Both the position numbers and the translations under genes were made by a program. Of a stretch of 64,000 nucleotides of DNA, positions 9,983 through 17,720 are shown piece by piece. This stretch comes from Pseudomonas helleri (GTDB lineage Bacteria; Pseudomonadota; Gammaproteobacteria; Pseudomonadales; Pseudomonadaceae). The stretch covers positions 124,001 to 188,000 of the forward strand of contig NZ_JYLD01000008.1 of the NCBI RefSeq assembly GCF_001043025.1. Direction: 5' to 3'. The notes below the pieces were generated by a model. It saw only the letters and a program-made list of their open reading frames with translations. It was not told the origin of the DNA and made no database searches. How positions within the stretch are numbered: position 1 is the stretch's first letter; each line of letters starts with the position of its first letter.

Positions 9983-10419
9983 AAGTTTATAAATGGCTTA
10001 AAACGGTTTTGTTGATAATGCTAGTGCCCGCTTTAATGGTGGCCAGCGGCTGTTCGTTGATTGCTCAGAATCGCTGGGAAGGTCGCGATGCCCAAGAGGC
10101 ACTGAATTTATTCGGCAGGCCCGATACGATGAAAGCAACGCAAGATTCTGCTGGAGGGAAACTCGTGGTGATGACGTGGTACAAAACCTCTCAGTGGACG
10201 ACTACCGAAGCGGCCGGTACATCCATGACCCATGGAGCTAATGGCATGACTCATACGGAATATTATGAACAAGTGGGTCATGGCTCGGACTGCAAACTGG
10301 AAGCGACGGTCAATCAGGCCAAGAAAATAGTCCTGTTTAAAATTCAGGACGGGAAAATACTGCATGGCAAGTGCCAGAATATTCCTTACGTTCCCGGTTA
10401 TATTCCACCTGGTTTTTAG
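9979..10419 (+). CDS. Lipoprotein of unknown function
   Basis: A 146-residue predicted lipoprotein with the lipobox ASGC (cysteine at residue 25) after a hydrophobic signal. The mature domain contains EALNLFGRPDTMKATQDSAGGKLVVMTWYK, resembling small lipoproteins that sense or report outer-membrane state (SmpA/BamE-like in layout), plus two cysteines (SDCKLEA and HGKCQNI). A glycine-proline-rich end VPGYIPPGF follows. Its start lies in the stop codon of the preceding secreted protein gene, indicating an operon. Function is unknown; BamE-like folding is only a suggestion. Confidence 0.6.
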   Translation: MKVYKWLKTVLLIMLVPALMVASGCSLIAQNRWEGRDAQEALNLFGRPDTMKATQDSAGGKLVVMTWYKTSQWTTTEAAGTSMTHGANGMTHTEYYEQVGHGSDCKLEATVNQAKKIVLFKIQDGKILHGKCQNIPYVPGYIPPGF

Positions 10420-10600
10420 GGTGAACGACCAAAACTAACGCCCTGAACAGTGCATGAACGAGGCTAACGAAGCCATCGCTGCGTGAAGTTTCGCTAGGGG
10501 CAGTCGGGGCGGTCAGACAGCCACTCCAACACGGGCCGTTGCGCTGGCAAGACACCGGAGGGGCGCCAATCAAGAATTCGGAACATCCCATCTTTTTGCG

Positions 10601-10645
10601 GAACAAAAAACAAAGGGCCTGCACGCCGAAAGCGTGCAAGCCCTT
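10601..10645 (-). terminator. Terminator of tRNA-Leu
   Basis: Read on the minus strand: stem GCGTGCAGGCCC's complement pair (10615-10626 with 10632-10643, one mismatch) extended by AAG/CTT, followed by a TTTGTTTTTTG tract. It lies 9 bases after the tRNA 3' end. Confidence 0.85.
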
Positions 10646-10653
10646 GATTTGTT

Positions 10654-10740
10654 TGGTGCCCGAAGCCGGAATCGAACCGGCACGTCCTTTCGAACGGGGG
10701 ATTTTAAGTCCCATGCGTCTACCAATTTCGCCATTCGGGC
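10654..10740 (-). tRNA. tRNA-Leu (anticodon TAA)
   Basis: An 87-nt class II tRNA with encoded CCA. The acceptor arms GCCCGAA (5') and TTCGGGC (3') pair perfectly, the anticodon loop CTTAAAA gives anticodon TAA, a long variable arm follows, and the T-arm reads GGTTCGATTCC. The D-arm TTGGTAGACG is normal. The gene stands alone, with its own promoter upstream and terminator downstream. Confidence 0.97.
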
Positions 10741-10817
10741 GGTAGCGCTGTAAAGCGGGTCATGCAGGAGGTGCTTTGACGTGCAAAGTACTCAGTAGCC
10801 TGCGTGACAGGTGGACG

Positions 10818-10846
10818 AATATATAGACCCTGCGACGTTGAGGCAA
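10818..10846 (-). promoter_or_regulatory. Sigma-70 promoter of tRNA-Leu
   Basis: On the minus strand, TTGCCT (10841-10846) and TATATT (10818-10823) are separated by 17 bases, about 77 bases upstream of the tRNA 5' end. Near-consensus -35 and -10 boxes; a GC-rich discriminator was not clearly seen. Confidence 0.7.
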
Positions 10847-11294
10847 GTTGGTTAGTGCTTTTTAAGGAAGTTTTTTTGAAATCCCCTCGATTAAAATCGT
10901 CGAAAAATCAGAGAGCTAGGGAACTAGCGGAAAGGTTTGGTCGGATTTATCGCGATTGTGTGTAAGACAGAGCGGCTGCTCGGGCTAGCGATTGCTGCGG
11001 GTTTGTTTAAAAGCGCATTGGCAGTCGAGGTTTATGGGCCAGGCACAGCCAGCATCCCCTCACAAAAAATATGGCCTGACGGCGAATACCAGCGGCATCG
11101 AGGACTAACCTTGAAGCGGATGGTTCTCCAGGTTCGGTGAAGGGTAGAGCGTGAGCACTAAGGCATCTTGCTTTTAAAAAGTGCTGGTCTACCCTGATTT
11201 CCTTGGCGTTCTTCAGTTTTGCCATTTAAAGCGAGTTGCATCTTCACGAAGCGCTAATGCAGTACAGGGTTAATCAAAGGGAGTTGATGCCGCC
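10847..11294. other. Intergenic stretch without a convincing gene
   Basis: About 450 bases between the tRNA promoter and a small membrane-protein gene. A 67-codon open frame (10937-11140, plus) has no ribosome site and no recognisable motif, so I do not call it. The inverted repeat GAGCTAGG/ACTAGC near 10911-10927 is short. I see nothing else. Confidence 0.5.
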
Positions 11295-11507
11295 ATGATG
11301 TTTGTCGTTTTTGCCGTGCTTGCATTGGCGCTGGTTGTGGGGTGGTTTGGTCGCAGGAAGTGGGCGCTGATACTGCTGTTTGTGTTTTTTGTTTTGGCCA
11401 TCAAGGTATTTCTCTGGGAAATATATAGCCCGGAATACGGTTACAGAATGCCCTGGATTCAGGTGAATAACGCGGGTAATGAGTTCCCGGCCAGTACACG
11501 TACGTGA
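11295..11507 (+). CDS. DUF5993-like small membrane protein
   Basis: A 70-residue protein with two hydrophobic segments (about residues 2-17 and 22-43) separated by the basic turn GRRK, and a hydrophilic tail. The layout and position directly before a DsbB-like gene match what I recall of the DUF5993 family, which is repeatedly encoded next to DsbB-type proteins. ATG 11295 follows AAGGGAG at a rather long distance (11 bases). It probably forms a transcription unit with the downstream disulfide gene. Role unknown; an accessory subunit for the oxidase is inference. Confidence 0.65.
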   Translation: MMFVVFAVLALALVVGWFGRRKWALILLFVFFVLAIKVFLWEIYSPEYGYRMPWIQVNNAGNEFPASTRT

Positions 11508-11547
11508 TCAAGTTTTCTCGAAAACCAGCGATGGAGCGCGGGATGCC

Positions 11548-12147
11548 ATGAGTAGTTTTTCTAATAAAGTAGCGGCAGGGTGGGGTGAGTACGCGTCGCC
11601 GCTGCTCTATGTCTATTTGCTGGGGATGATGGCGGTGCTTGCGGGGATATTGACCACTGCCATGACCCTGCAATATGTCGACGGTGAGTTGCCTTGCCCG
11701 CTGTGCCTGTTGCAGCGCGCGGCCATGCTGGGTGTTTGTTTCGGGATCATGCAGCAATTGCGGCATGGGTACTCCTGGTTCAATACCGGCATTTGCCTGG
11801 CGTTTTCGGTGTTGCTGCTGATTATCTCGGTTCGGCAAACCTTGCTGGATATCTACCCGCGCCCAGGGCATGCCTATGTGGGCAGTGCGGTGTTTGGCCT
11901 GCATATGCCGGTCTGGTCAGTGATTATTGCGCTCTGTCTGATTACCGCGATCGCTTTGCAACTGATCATCTGGGGCGCCAATAAGCAGGTCGCCGATAAA
12001 AGCATTGGGCTTTATCCGGGCCTGAAGACTATTGCGTGGGCGCTCAGTTTTTATGTGATTGCAATCGGGGTGGTCAATTTTGTCTCGGTTGGGGTTCAGT
12101 GCAAGTTCAATCAATGTCACACCTTTAGTTATCAATTACTGGATTGA
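11548..12147 (+). CDS. DsbB-like disulfide bond formation protein
   Basis: A 199-residue membrane protein of the DsbB family, which passes electrons from a DsbA-like thiol oxidase to quinone. The active motif PCPLCLLQRAAM (Cys50, Cys53) follows the first helix (about 18-40). Helices 2-4 lie near 57-73, 78-103 and 118-141. The usual second cysteine pair in the loop before GLHMPVW is absent; instead a fifth helix (about 158-183) precedes a tail with Cys185 and Cys190, which should face the periplasm. A longer in-frame start at 11479 overlaps the preceding gene; ATG 11548 fits the family better. Followed by the disulfide-containing Ivy gene. Confidence 0.85.
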   Translation: MSSFSNKVAAGWGEYASPLLYVYLLGMMAVLAGILTTAMTLQYVDGELPCPLCLLQRAAMLGVCFGIMQQLRHGYSWFNTGICLAFSVLLLIISVRQTLLDIYPRPGHAYVGSAVFGLHMPVWSVIIALCLITAIALQLIIWGANKQVADKSIGLYPGLKTIAWALSFYVIAIGVVNFVSVGVQCKFNQCHTFSYQLLD

Positions 12148-12180
12148 ACAGTGTTGAGTGTGTCGAAAAGGAGTAAATCA

Positions 12181-12597
12181 GTGAAAACAGCTATTACGTT
12201 GGCTTTTGTGGGGGCCTCTTTACTGTCAGGTGTTGCCAATGCACAGACGCCACAATACTTGTTTGATGTGACGGGCAAGAGCCCGTACAAACAGGCCTAT
12301 CAGGACATGCTGGCATTCCCTGAATGGGTCCGCACCGGCCAAGGCACTTCGACGCCGCTGCAAGAAGTGGTCATCGATGGGCAGAAATACACCCTGGGCC
12401 AGATGTGTAAGCCCCATGACTGTGCGGATAATCAGCTGATTGTTATTTTCAGCCCCGACAAGAAACACGCCTGGGGCTTGTTGGCCACGCGATCGACTGA
12501 TGGTCAGTCGTTCAATACACAGCTCCTGGGTGCGCCTGAGGCGGCCATCAAGGAGTATTTGAATAAAACCCTGGCCGAGAATAACCCAGAAGACTAA
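12181..12597 (+). CDS. Ivy-type periplasmic lysozyme inhibitor
   Basis: A 138-residue secreted protein of the Ivy (inhibitor of vertebrate c-type lysozyme) family. The signal peptide ends at ANA-QTPQ. The hallmark CKPHDC loop, which plugs the lysozyme active site and is held by a disulfide, is at residues 76-81. Flanking segments SPYKQAYQDMLAFPEWVR and LIVIFSPDKKHAWGLL are also family-typical. GTG 12181 has AGGAG seven bases ahead; an in-frame ATG at 12151 lacks a ribosome site and would bury the signal peptide. It lies 33 bases after the DsbB-like gene, so the inhibitor and an oxidase that could form its disulfide are co-encoded. Confidence 0.9.
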   Translation: MKTAITLAFVGASLLSGVANAQTPQYLFDVTGKSPYKQAYQDMLAFPEWVRTGQGTSTPLQEVVIDGQKYTLGQMCKPHDCADNQLIVIFSPDKKHAWGLLATRSTDGQSFNTQLLGAPEAAIKEYLNKTLAENNPED

Positions 12598-12611
12598 GCG
12601 GTTTGCCATGC

Positions 12612-12673
12612 AAAGCCGGGCCTGGTTCTGTTTCATTGCGCGCTCAATGAAGCAGGAACAGGCCCGGTTTTTA
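12612..12673. terminator. Long-stem bidirectional terminator
   Basis: Interrupted stem with CCGGGCCTG and GTTCTG..TCATTG on one side and CAATGA..CAGGAAC and AGGCCCGG on the other, loop near CGCGCT, T-run after 12668 on the plus strand and A-run before 12615 giving T on the minus strand. It separates the convergent Ivy and EAL-domain genes; the EAL stop codon lies in its edge. Confidence 0.8.
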
Positions 12674-13891
12674 GTAGGTTGTAGTGTTGTCCAGTAAAAG
12701 GGTGAGCAGTTGCTCGCCTGTCATAGGAGGATGGAAGAAATTTCCCTGTGCTGCATCAACGCCTAAATGTTGAAGCTGCGCAAACTGTTTCTCTGTTTCA
12801 ACTTCGTTGGCGATGACTTTTAAATGGAGTGATTTCGCCATGGTGACAATAGAGCTGATGATTTGATTTTTTTTGATGGAGCTGTTTGTTAAAGCGAAGT
12901 TGGTGTTGAGCTTTATTTGTGTGAAGGGCATGTCGGCGAGTATATCGAAAGGTGAGTCACTGGCGCCGAAATTTCCCAGTGATAATCCAACTTGGCAGTT
13001 CATGAGTGTTGTGATGTTGTCGATGTATTCGAGACTCATGGGCGTGTCAACTTTGCCTGAAATTTCGAGCGCTATGGTGTGCAGTGGAATGTCGAATATT
13101 TTCAATGCTTCCAATACGTTGCTGGCGAAATGCCTGGATTTCAACAAGGAAGCATCAATGATGTACGTATAAAGAATAGTCGGGTCGATATTCAGGGTGT
13201 GGCGGTGCAGTTGAATGGCATTGGACAACGCGCAGGAGAACAATGCCCAGTGAACGATGTGTTCAGGAGTGTCGTGCTTGAAATGGTTGGTACTTAGCCT
13301 GTCATAAGCCGGGTGGCTCCAGTGCGCGATAACTTCGATGCCGGTAATCGTTTTCGTCAATGCGCAGTATTGAGGCTGGAAGTAGGCGGTTACACGGTCG
13401 GCCTGTACGTCCTGAAAAGGGGGCTGAAAGTCCATGTTCTTATGAAGTATCTGTTTCAGTGTTTCTTGCTCGACACCTGATTTGAATACGTTGTTTTTAG
13501 CGATGTCTTTTAAAGTAAGCGCTTTTTTCAGCAGGCTGTGTATTTTGACTTTGCTGATGTCGTCTTCGTAGCGCCCCAAATGATGTTTTTTATAGTGTGT
13601 CACCAGGTTGCTTGCGCCCCACTTCATTGGTTTTTCAAGTTTTTCTGATTCGATGACTGAAAAAAATGAAAAGTATTCGCACAGATCCCTCAAGTAGCTG
13701 AGTTCTTTGAGTGAATTAAATGAATCGCAGATAACGACATCCAGTTCGACAAACGGAGGCGTGAATGAAGTCGGTTCACTATCGTTCTCGGGTGCATGAA
13801 TATTAATAATGCCGATCGCCTTCAGTAAACCAGTCAGGGCTTTGGTTTTTACAGGGCTTGCACAAAAAATTACAACGTTCAGGGTATTCAT
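12671..13891 (-). CDS. Degenerate EAL-domain protein (probably no phosphodiesterase activity)
   Basis: A 406-residue protein: an N-terminal receiver-like region (about 1-120) without a recognisable phospho-acceptor set, and a C-terminal EAL domain (about 165-400). The EAL motif reads EVI (residues 186-188). Q of the late QGNFF and K of IKLN are kept, but the metal-binding DDFG pair is GNFG (from residue 306), the N of NxS is D, and AEGVE is ANEVE. Loss of the aspartates should abolish c-di-GMP hydrolysis, so it is more likely a binding or regulatory protein. ATG 13891 has GGAGAG ahead. Its DNA is clearly AT-richer than its neighbours. Confidence 0.85.
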   Translation of the reverse strand: MNTLNVVIFCASPVKTKALTGLLKAIGIINIHAPENDSEPTSFTPPFVELDVVICDSFNSLKELSYLRDLCEYFSFFSVIESEKLEKPMKWGASNLVTHYKKHHLGRYEDDISKVKIHSLLKKALTLKDIAKNNVFKSGVEQETLKQILHKNMDFQPPFQDVQADRVTAYFQPQYCALTKTITGIEVIAHWSHPAYDRLSTNHFKHDTPEHIVHWALFSCALSNAIQLHRHTLNIDPTILYTYIIDASLLKSRHFASNVLEALKIFDIPLHTIALEISGKVDTPMSLEYIDNITTLMNCQVGLSLGNFGASDSPFDILADMPFTQIKLNTNFALTNSSIKKNQIISSIVTMAKSLHLKVIANEVETEKQFAQLQHLGVDAAQGNFFHPPMTGEQLLTLLLDNTTTY

Positions 13892-14118
13892 GACCAAACT
13901 CTCCTTGTCTATTTTTAATGTAAATAGACAAGGCTCGGGCGTCATTCAGACAATTCCTGTTTTTGTGAGCGCGCACCCGGCTCTGTAGTCATGTTGTAAA
14001 GCGGGAGCAACCTTGGGTTTTGTGAGTGATCCCGCCATAAGTCATAACCAGTGTTAGCTGTCGTTCAGGGCAGCATGGTTAGGCTAGGATGCACTCAGGT
14101 CCTGAACGGGTTGGCATC

Positions 14119-15165
14119 ATGAATACCAGCGTGATTTATGCATTGGCTGCGGCCGCACTGTTCGGCGCCAGCACGCCGCTGGCCAAGGTGTTAGGGGCTG
14201 AGGTGCCGCCTGTGCTGTTGGCCGGTTTGTTGTATTTAGGCAGCGGAGTGGGCCTGGTGCTGGTGCGTTGTCTACGCGATCGTGGCTGGAAATCTTCGGG
14301 TCTGCCTGCTGGCGAATGGCTGTGGCTGGTCGGGGCGATTCTGTTCGGCGGGGTGTTGGGGCCGGTTGCCCTGATGTTTGGCTTGACCCGCACCAGTGGC
14401 GCCACCGCGTCGCTGATGCTCAACCTCGAACCGGTGCTGACTGCACTGTTGGCGTGGGTAGTGTTCAAGGAAAATGCTGACCGCCGAATTGTTCTGGGCA
14501 TGTTGGCGATTATCGCCGGTGGCCTTGTGTTGTCCTGGCCAGCCGAGCACACCCCGGATGTTTCGCCGTCGTGGCTGGGGCCCATTGCGGTGGCGTTCGC
14601 TTGTTTATGCTGGGCGGTAGACAACAACCTCACGCGCAAAGTATCGGCTTCTGATTCGTTGTATATCGCCGGTTCCAAAGGCTTGTTCGCAGGTTTGGTG
14701 AATTGCACGGTCGCGTTCACATTGGGCGCGCAATGGGTGCCGGTGCAGGTGTTGACGCCAACCCTGCTGATTGGTTTTTTAGGCTATGGCGTGAGTCTGG
14801 TGCTGTTTGTGCTGGCACTGCGTGGCCTGGGTGCGGCACGCACCGGGGCTTATTTTTCGACGGCGCCTTTTTTGGGCGCGGCCATTTCGATTCTGGTGTT
14901 GGGCGAGTCGGTTTCGCTGCTGTTTTGGCTGGCTGCGGCTTTTATGCTGTTCGGGGTGTGGCTGCACCTGACCGAATCCCATGCTCACCTGCATCAGCAT
15001 CAACCGCTGGAGCATACGCACCGGCACACCCATGACGAGCACCATCAGCATGAACATGATGGGGATGAACCTGCGGGCATCGCGCACAGTCATACGCATC
15101 AACATGCACCGATTCAGCACAGTCACCCGCATTTTCCGGATATTCATCACCGGCACACGCACTGA
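14119..15165 (+). CDS. EamA/DMT-family transporter with histidine-rich tail
   Basis: A 348-residue inner-membrane protein with ten predicted helices in two EamA repeats (first ending near VLSWPAEHTP, second starting LGPIAVAFACLCWA). Motifs ALFGASTPLAKVL and LEPVLTALLAWVVFKE are typical of drug/metabolite exporters. After the last helix (LFGVWLHL) comes a roughly 65-residue tail with more than 20 histidines in HxH and HTHRHTH patterns. Such tails bind Ni, Co, Zn or Cu in metal exporters and chaperones. Substrate is unknown; metal efflux or metal-gated transport is inferred from the tail. ATG 14119 is preferred over the ATG at 14089, which is without a membrane start. Confidence 0.85.
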   Translation: MNTSVIYALAAAALFGASTPLAKVLGAEVPPVLLAGLLYLGSGVGLVLVRCLRDRGWKSSGLPAGEWLWLVGAILFGGVLGPVALMFGLTRTSGATASLMLNLEPVLTALLAWVVFKENADRRIVLGMLAIIAGGLVLSWPAEHTPDVSPSWLGPIAVAFACLCWAVDNNLTRKVSASDSLYIAGSKGLFAGLVNCTVAFTLGAQWVPVQVLTPTLLIGFLGYGVSLVLFVLALRGLGAARTGAYFSTAPFLGAAISILVLGESVSLLFWLAAAFMLFGVWLHLTESHAHLHQHQPLEHTHRHTHDEHHQHEHDGDEPAGIAHSHTHQHAPIQHSHPHFPDIHHRHTH

Positions 15166-15226
15166 ACAAAGCGCCTCTTGCAGGAAGCAGTAACATTTTT
15201 TATTGGAATGGAGCGCCAGAGCGCAC

Positions 15227-15814
15227 ATGTTTGAACACATCGATCTAAACCACTTGCTGGCCACTTATGGCTATCTGGCCATCTTTATTGGTTGCCTGCT
15301 TGAAGGTGAGACCATCCTGATTTTGGGAGGGATGGCAGCGCACCAACATGTGCTCAAACTGTTGCCGGTGATCGGTTATGCCAGCGTGGCCGGGATGCTC
15401 GGCGATCAGTTGTTGTTCTGGGTCGGGCGCTATTTTGGCGAGCGATTGCTGCCCCGACTGCACAAGCAGAAAGCCGCCATCGATCGGGTATCGCAGCTAA
15501 TCAACCAGTACCCGACGGTGTCGATTTTTTCCGTGCGTTTTCTCTACGGCATGCGCCTGGTCGGGCCGATGGTAATCGGTGCGAGCAAGGTGTCGCCGTT
15601 GAAATTCACCTTTATCAACCTGTTGGGCGCAGTGGTGTGGGCAACGCTGTTCGTCAATGCGGGGTATTGGGCCGGGGAGTTTCTGCAAGGCGTTTTTGGC
15701 GACCTTAAGCCATACCGTTTGCCGATTGCGCTGTGTGTCATCGGAGTGATGGTGGGTATTGGCCTGATTCGCCATTACCGGGCCAAGCGTCGCTCTGCGG
15801 CTAAAACCAACTGA
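15227..15814 (+). CDS. DedA-family membrane protein
   Basis: A 195-residue DedA/SNARE-associated family protein. The first helices contain YGYLAIFIGCLLEGETILILGG with the conserved acidic residue, followed by GMLGDQLLFWVGRYFGERLL and the RFLYGMRLVGPMVIGASKVSP segment that carries the conserved basic residues. DedA proteins act as flippases for undecaprenyl phosphate or phospholipids and support proton-motive-force homeostasis. Start ATG 15227 gives the family-typical N-terminus; an ATG eight codons upstream is possible. It stands 60 bases after the DMT gene on the same strand. Confidence 0.88.
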   Translation: MFEHIDLNHLLATYGYLAIFIGCLLEGETILILGGMAAHQHVLKLLPVIGYASVAGMLGDQLLFWVGRYFGERLLPRLHKQKAAIDRVSQLINQYPTVSIFSVRFLYGMRLVGPMVIGASKVSPLKFTFINLLGAVVWATLFVNAGYWAGEFLQGVFGDLKPYRLPIALCVIGVMVGIGLIRHYRAKRRSAAKTN

Positions 15815-15983
15815 TGACTCAGGTATTTCAAGATATTTAGGCGTGGTTGCAATAACTAAACGTGAAAGGCAAAGTCCAAAAGCCCGGTTGCGCCTATGCT
15901 TCCTACAACAGGCTCAGCGCTGAGGGTTTCAGGCCCTTGGCGGTACATTCGCGGACCCGGTCCGATAAGAAAAGGAGATCTGG

Positions 15984-16520
15984 ATGTTTATCCGTTTATT
16001 GATCCTCGCCAGTGTGCTGGCCACCAGCACGGTCCAGGCCATTGAGGTTCCCAGCCCACTTGAACAGGATCGCGGCAAGTCCCGCCCGTTAATCATTGTT
16101 GCCCGTACACCGGCTGACCCGACACTGGCCGCACTCAAGAAGGAACTGGAGGATCCGGCGATTCAGCAGGGCTTCAAGGACCGCAGTCTGGTGCTGTATG
16201 AGGTTGTCGGTATTGCCGGCAAACGGGATGGCAAAGACCTAGAAACGCAGTCCACGATGTCCCTGATACGCAGTCTCAAGCCAGGGATGATTATTAAGGA
16301 TGCCAAGGTGTTCCTGATCGGCAAGGACGGAGAGAGAAAATTTGAAGGCGAGGGCGATGCCGACCTGCCTAAATTGTTCGCCACCATCGATGCTTTGCCG
16401 GCCAGCGAGAAAGAAATCCAGGCGCCGCCAGAGGCTGTCCCTCCAGAAAAACCGGGTAAAGGCACCAAGCCTGCAAAGCCCGTAAAACCTGCCAAACCCG
16501 TTAAGGCACTGGAAGATTAA
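15984..16520 (+). CDS. DUF4174-like secreted protein
   Basis: A 178-residue exported protein. Signal peptide MFIRLLILASVLATSTVQA ends before IEVP. The core GKSRPLIIVARTPADPTLAALKK, LVLYEVVGIAGKRDGKDLE and AKVFLIGKDGERKFEGEG has a thioredoxin-like alternation and matches my memory of the DUF4174 family, without a CxxC pair. The tail is a proline-lysine repeat (KPAKPVKPAKPVKALED), probably disordered. ATG 15984 is preceded by AAAGGAGATCTGG. Function unknown. Confidence 0.75.
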   Translation: MFIRLLILASVLATSTVQAIEVPSPLEQDRGKSRPLIIVARTPADPTLAALKKELEDPAIQQGFKDRSLVLYEVVGIAGKRDGKDLETQSTMSLIRSLKPGMIIKDAKVFLIGKDGERKFEGEGDADLPKLFATIDALPASEKEIQAPPEAVPPEKPGKGTKPAKPVKPAKPVKALED

Positions 16521-16536
16521 AAGCGTTATTCGCGCG

Positions 16537-16566
16537 CAAAAAAAAGCCCGCTGGGGGGAGCGGGCT
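16537..16566 (-). terminator. Terminator of the punR-like gene
   Basis: On the minus strand, AGCCCGCT pairs with AGCGGGCT (16545-16552 and 16559-16566, loop of six C) and is followed by eight T. It lies 87 bases after the LysR-type gene stop. Confidence 0.85.
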
Positions 16567-16652
16567 GAACGGGATTCACTAAAGGAGTAGGTTCAAATTA
16601 GCCCTGACGATGTGAAAGTGGTGTGAAAACCATGTCGTCAAAACGCTAACCT

Positions 16653-17603
16653 TCATGACCTCTCTGTTTGCGCCTCAAAATCCTGCTCCCCCACGTCCTG
16701 TTCGTTGAGCCATTCAAGGTTCAAGGTCGGCGTATCGCCCAAATACTCCAGCAGCCAGCTCATCGCGGGAGACTGATGTGTCTGGTTCCAGGCGATGCAC
16801 GAAGGGCTGGAGGGGAAGGGCCGTTGCAACGGCAGGGCGACCAGGCGACCGTGCGCAATCAAGGGCTGCGCCAAGTGTGCAGGCACCATGCCAACGCACA
16901 ATCCGTCACACAGGCACGCCAGGCCCGTGGCCCAGTCGGGCACCATCATTCGCCGCTGGTTATCCAGTGTCCAGGTATCGCGCTTGGGCAGGCTGCGCGA
17001 GGTGTCATCCATACACAATGACGGGTAGGGGCGCAGTTGCTCGTCATTCAACGGGCCCTGAAGTGACGTCAAAGGATGTGCCGGGCTGGCCACACACAGC
17101 CAGTGCAGCGAACCCATATCACGGAAGGCAAAGCTGGCCGTGACGGGGATTGCCCGGGTCGCGCCGATGACGATGTCCGTGCGCCCGTCGACCAGGGCAT
17201 CCCACACGCCGTTGTACACCTCGTAATGCACGAGCAATTCCACGTCGGGAAAGTGTCGGTAGAAATCCAGCAGCATCTGCTGGCAGCGGGGTTGTTTGAC
17301 GATGGCGTCCACGCCGACCCGCAACTGGCCGCTCCAGCCATTGGCCACCTGCTGGCAAAGACGCCGCGTGCCGAGCATTTTTTTCATCACATCGCGGGCT
17401 TCTTTGACGAACACGCGCCCGGCGGGTGTCAGCTCTACATCCCGATGACGACGGACAAACAACGGCACAGCGAGCCATTGCTCCAGCTGGCGCACGGTGT
17501 AACTGACGGCGGAGGGCACCCGATGCAGCTCTTGTGCGGCGCCACTGAAGCTCCCGTGGCGGGCGACTGCGTCAATGACATCCAGAGAGTATTCAGACCA
17601 CAT
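16653..17603 (-). CDS. punR: LysR-type regulator, PunR-like
   Basis: A 316-residue LysR regulator with N-terminal winged HTH (about residues 5-62: DVIDAVARHGSFSGAAQEL, then HRVPSAVSYTVRQLEQWL) and a C-terminal effector domain. It is divergent from a carrier that is very close to E. coli YdhC (PunC), and the same LysR-MFS pair is punR-punC in E. coli, where PunR activates punC in response to adenosine-type purine nucleosides. The 117-base shared spacer holds a nested palindrome. The C-terminal 20 residues are acidic and extend beyond the fold. The name rests on the partner gene. Confidence 0.75.
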   Translation of the reverse strand: MWSEYSLDVIDAVARHGSFSGAAQELHRVPSAVSYTVRQLEQWLAVPLFVRRHRDVELTPAGRVFVKEARDVMKKMLGTRRLCQQVANGWSGQLRVGVDAIVKQPRCQQMLLDFYRHFPDVELLVHYEVYNGVWDALVDGRTDIVIGATRAIPVTASFAFRDMGSLHWLCVASPAHPLTSLQGPLNDEQLRPYPSLCMDDTSRSLPKRDTWTLDNQRRMMVPDWATGLACLCDGLCVGMVPAHLAQPLIAHGRLVALPLQRPFPSSPSCIAWNQTHQSPAMSWLLEYLGDTPTLNLEWLNEQDVGEQDFEAQTERS

Positions 17604-17606
17604 AGC

Positions 17607-17638
17607 TTGCCTTCGAAATATTTGATGCCATCAGGCAA
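17607..17638. promoter_or_regulatory. Candidate PunR operator between punR and punC
   Basis: Nested inverted repeats: outer TTGCCT (17607-17612) and AGGCAA (17633-17638), inner TGATG (17623-17627) and CATCA (17629-17633), just upstream of the punR start. LysR regulators usually bind such interrupted dyads in the shared promoter region. Confidence 0.4.
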
Positions 17639-17720
17639 TAATTCTCGCTTCACAAGGCAATCCTCAGCCGGATAATGCGCGTCAGTCAACAAATTGTTTG
17701 ATGGCAAGTTTTGGGTGCAC

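Noticed and set aside
10937..11140. 67-codon frame near tRNA-Leu
   Set aside because: No ribosome site and no family; not supported as a gene.
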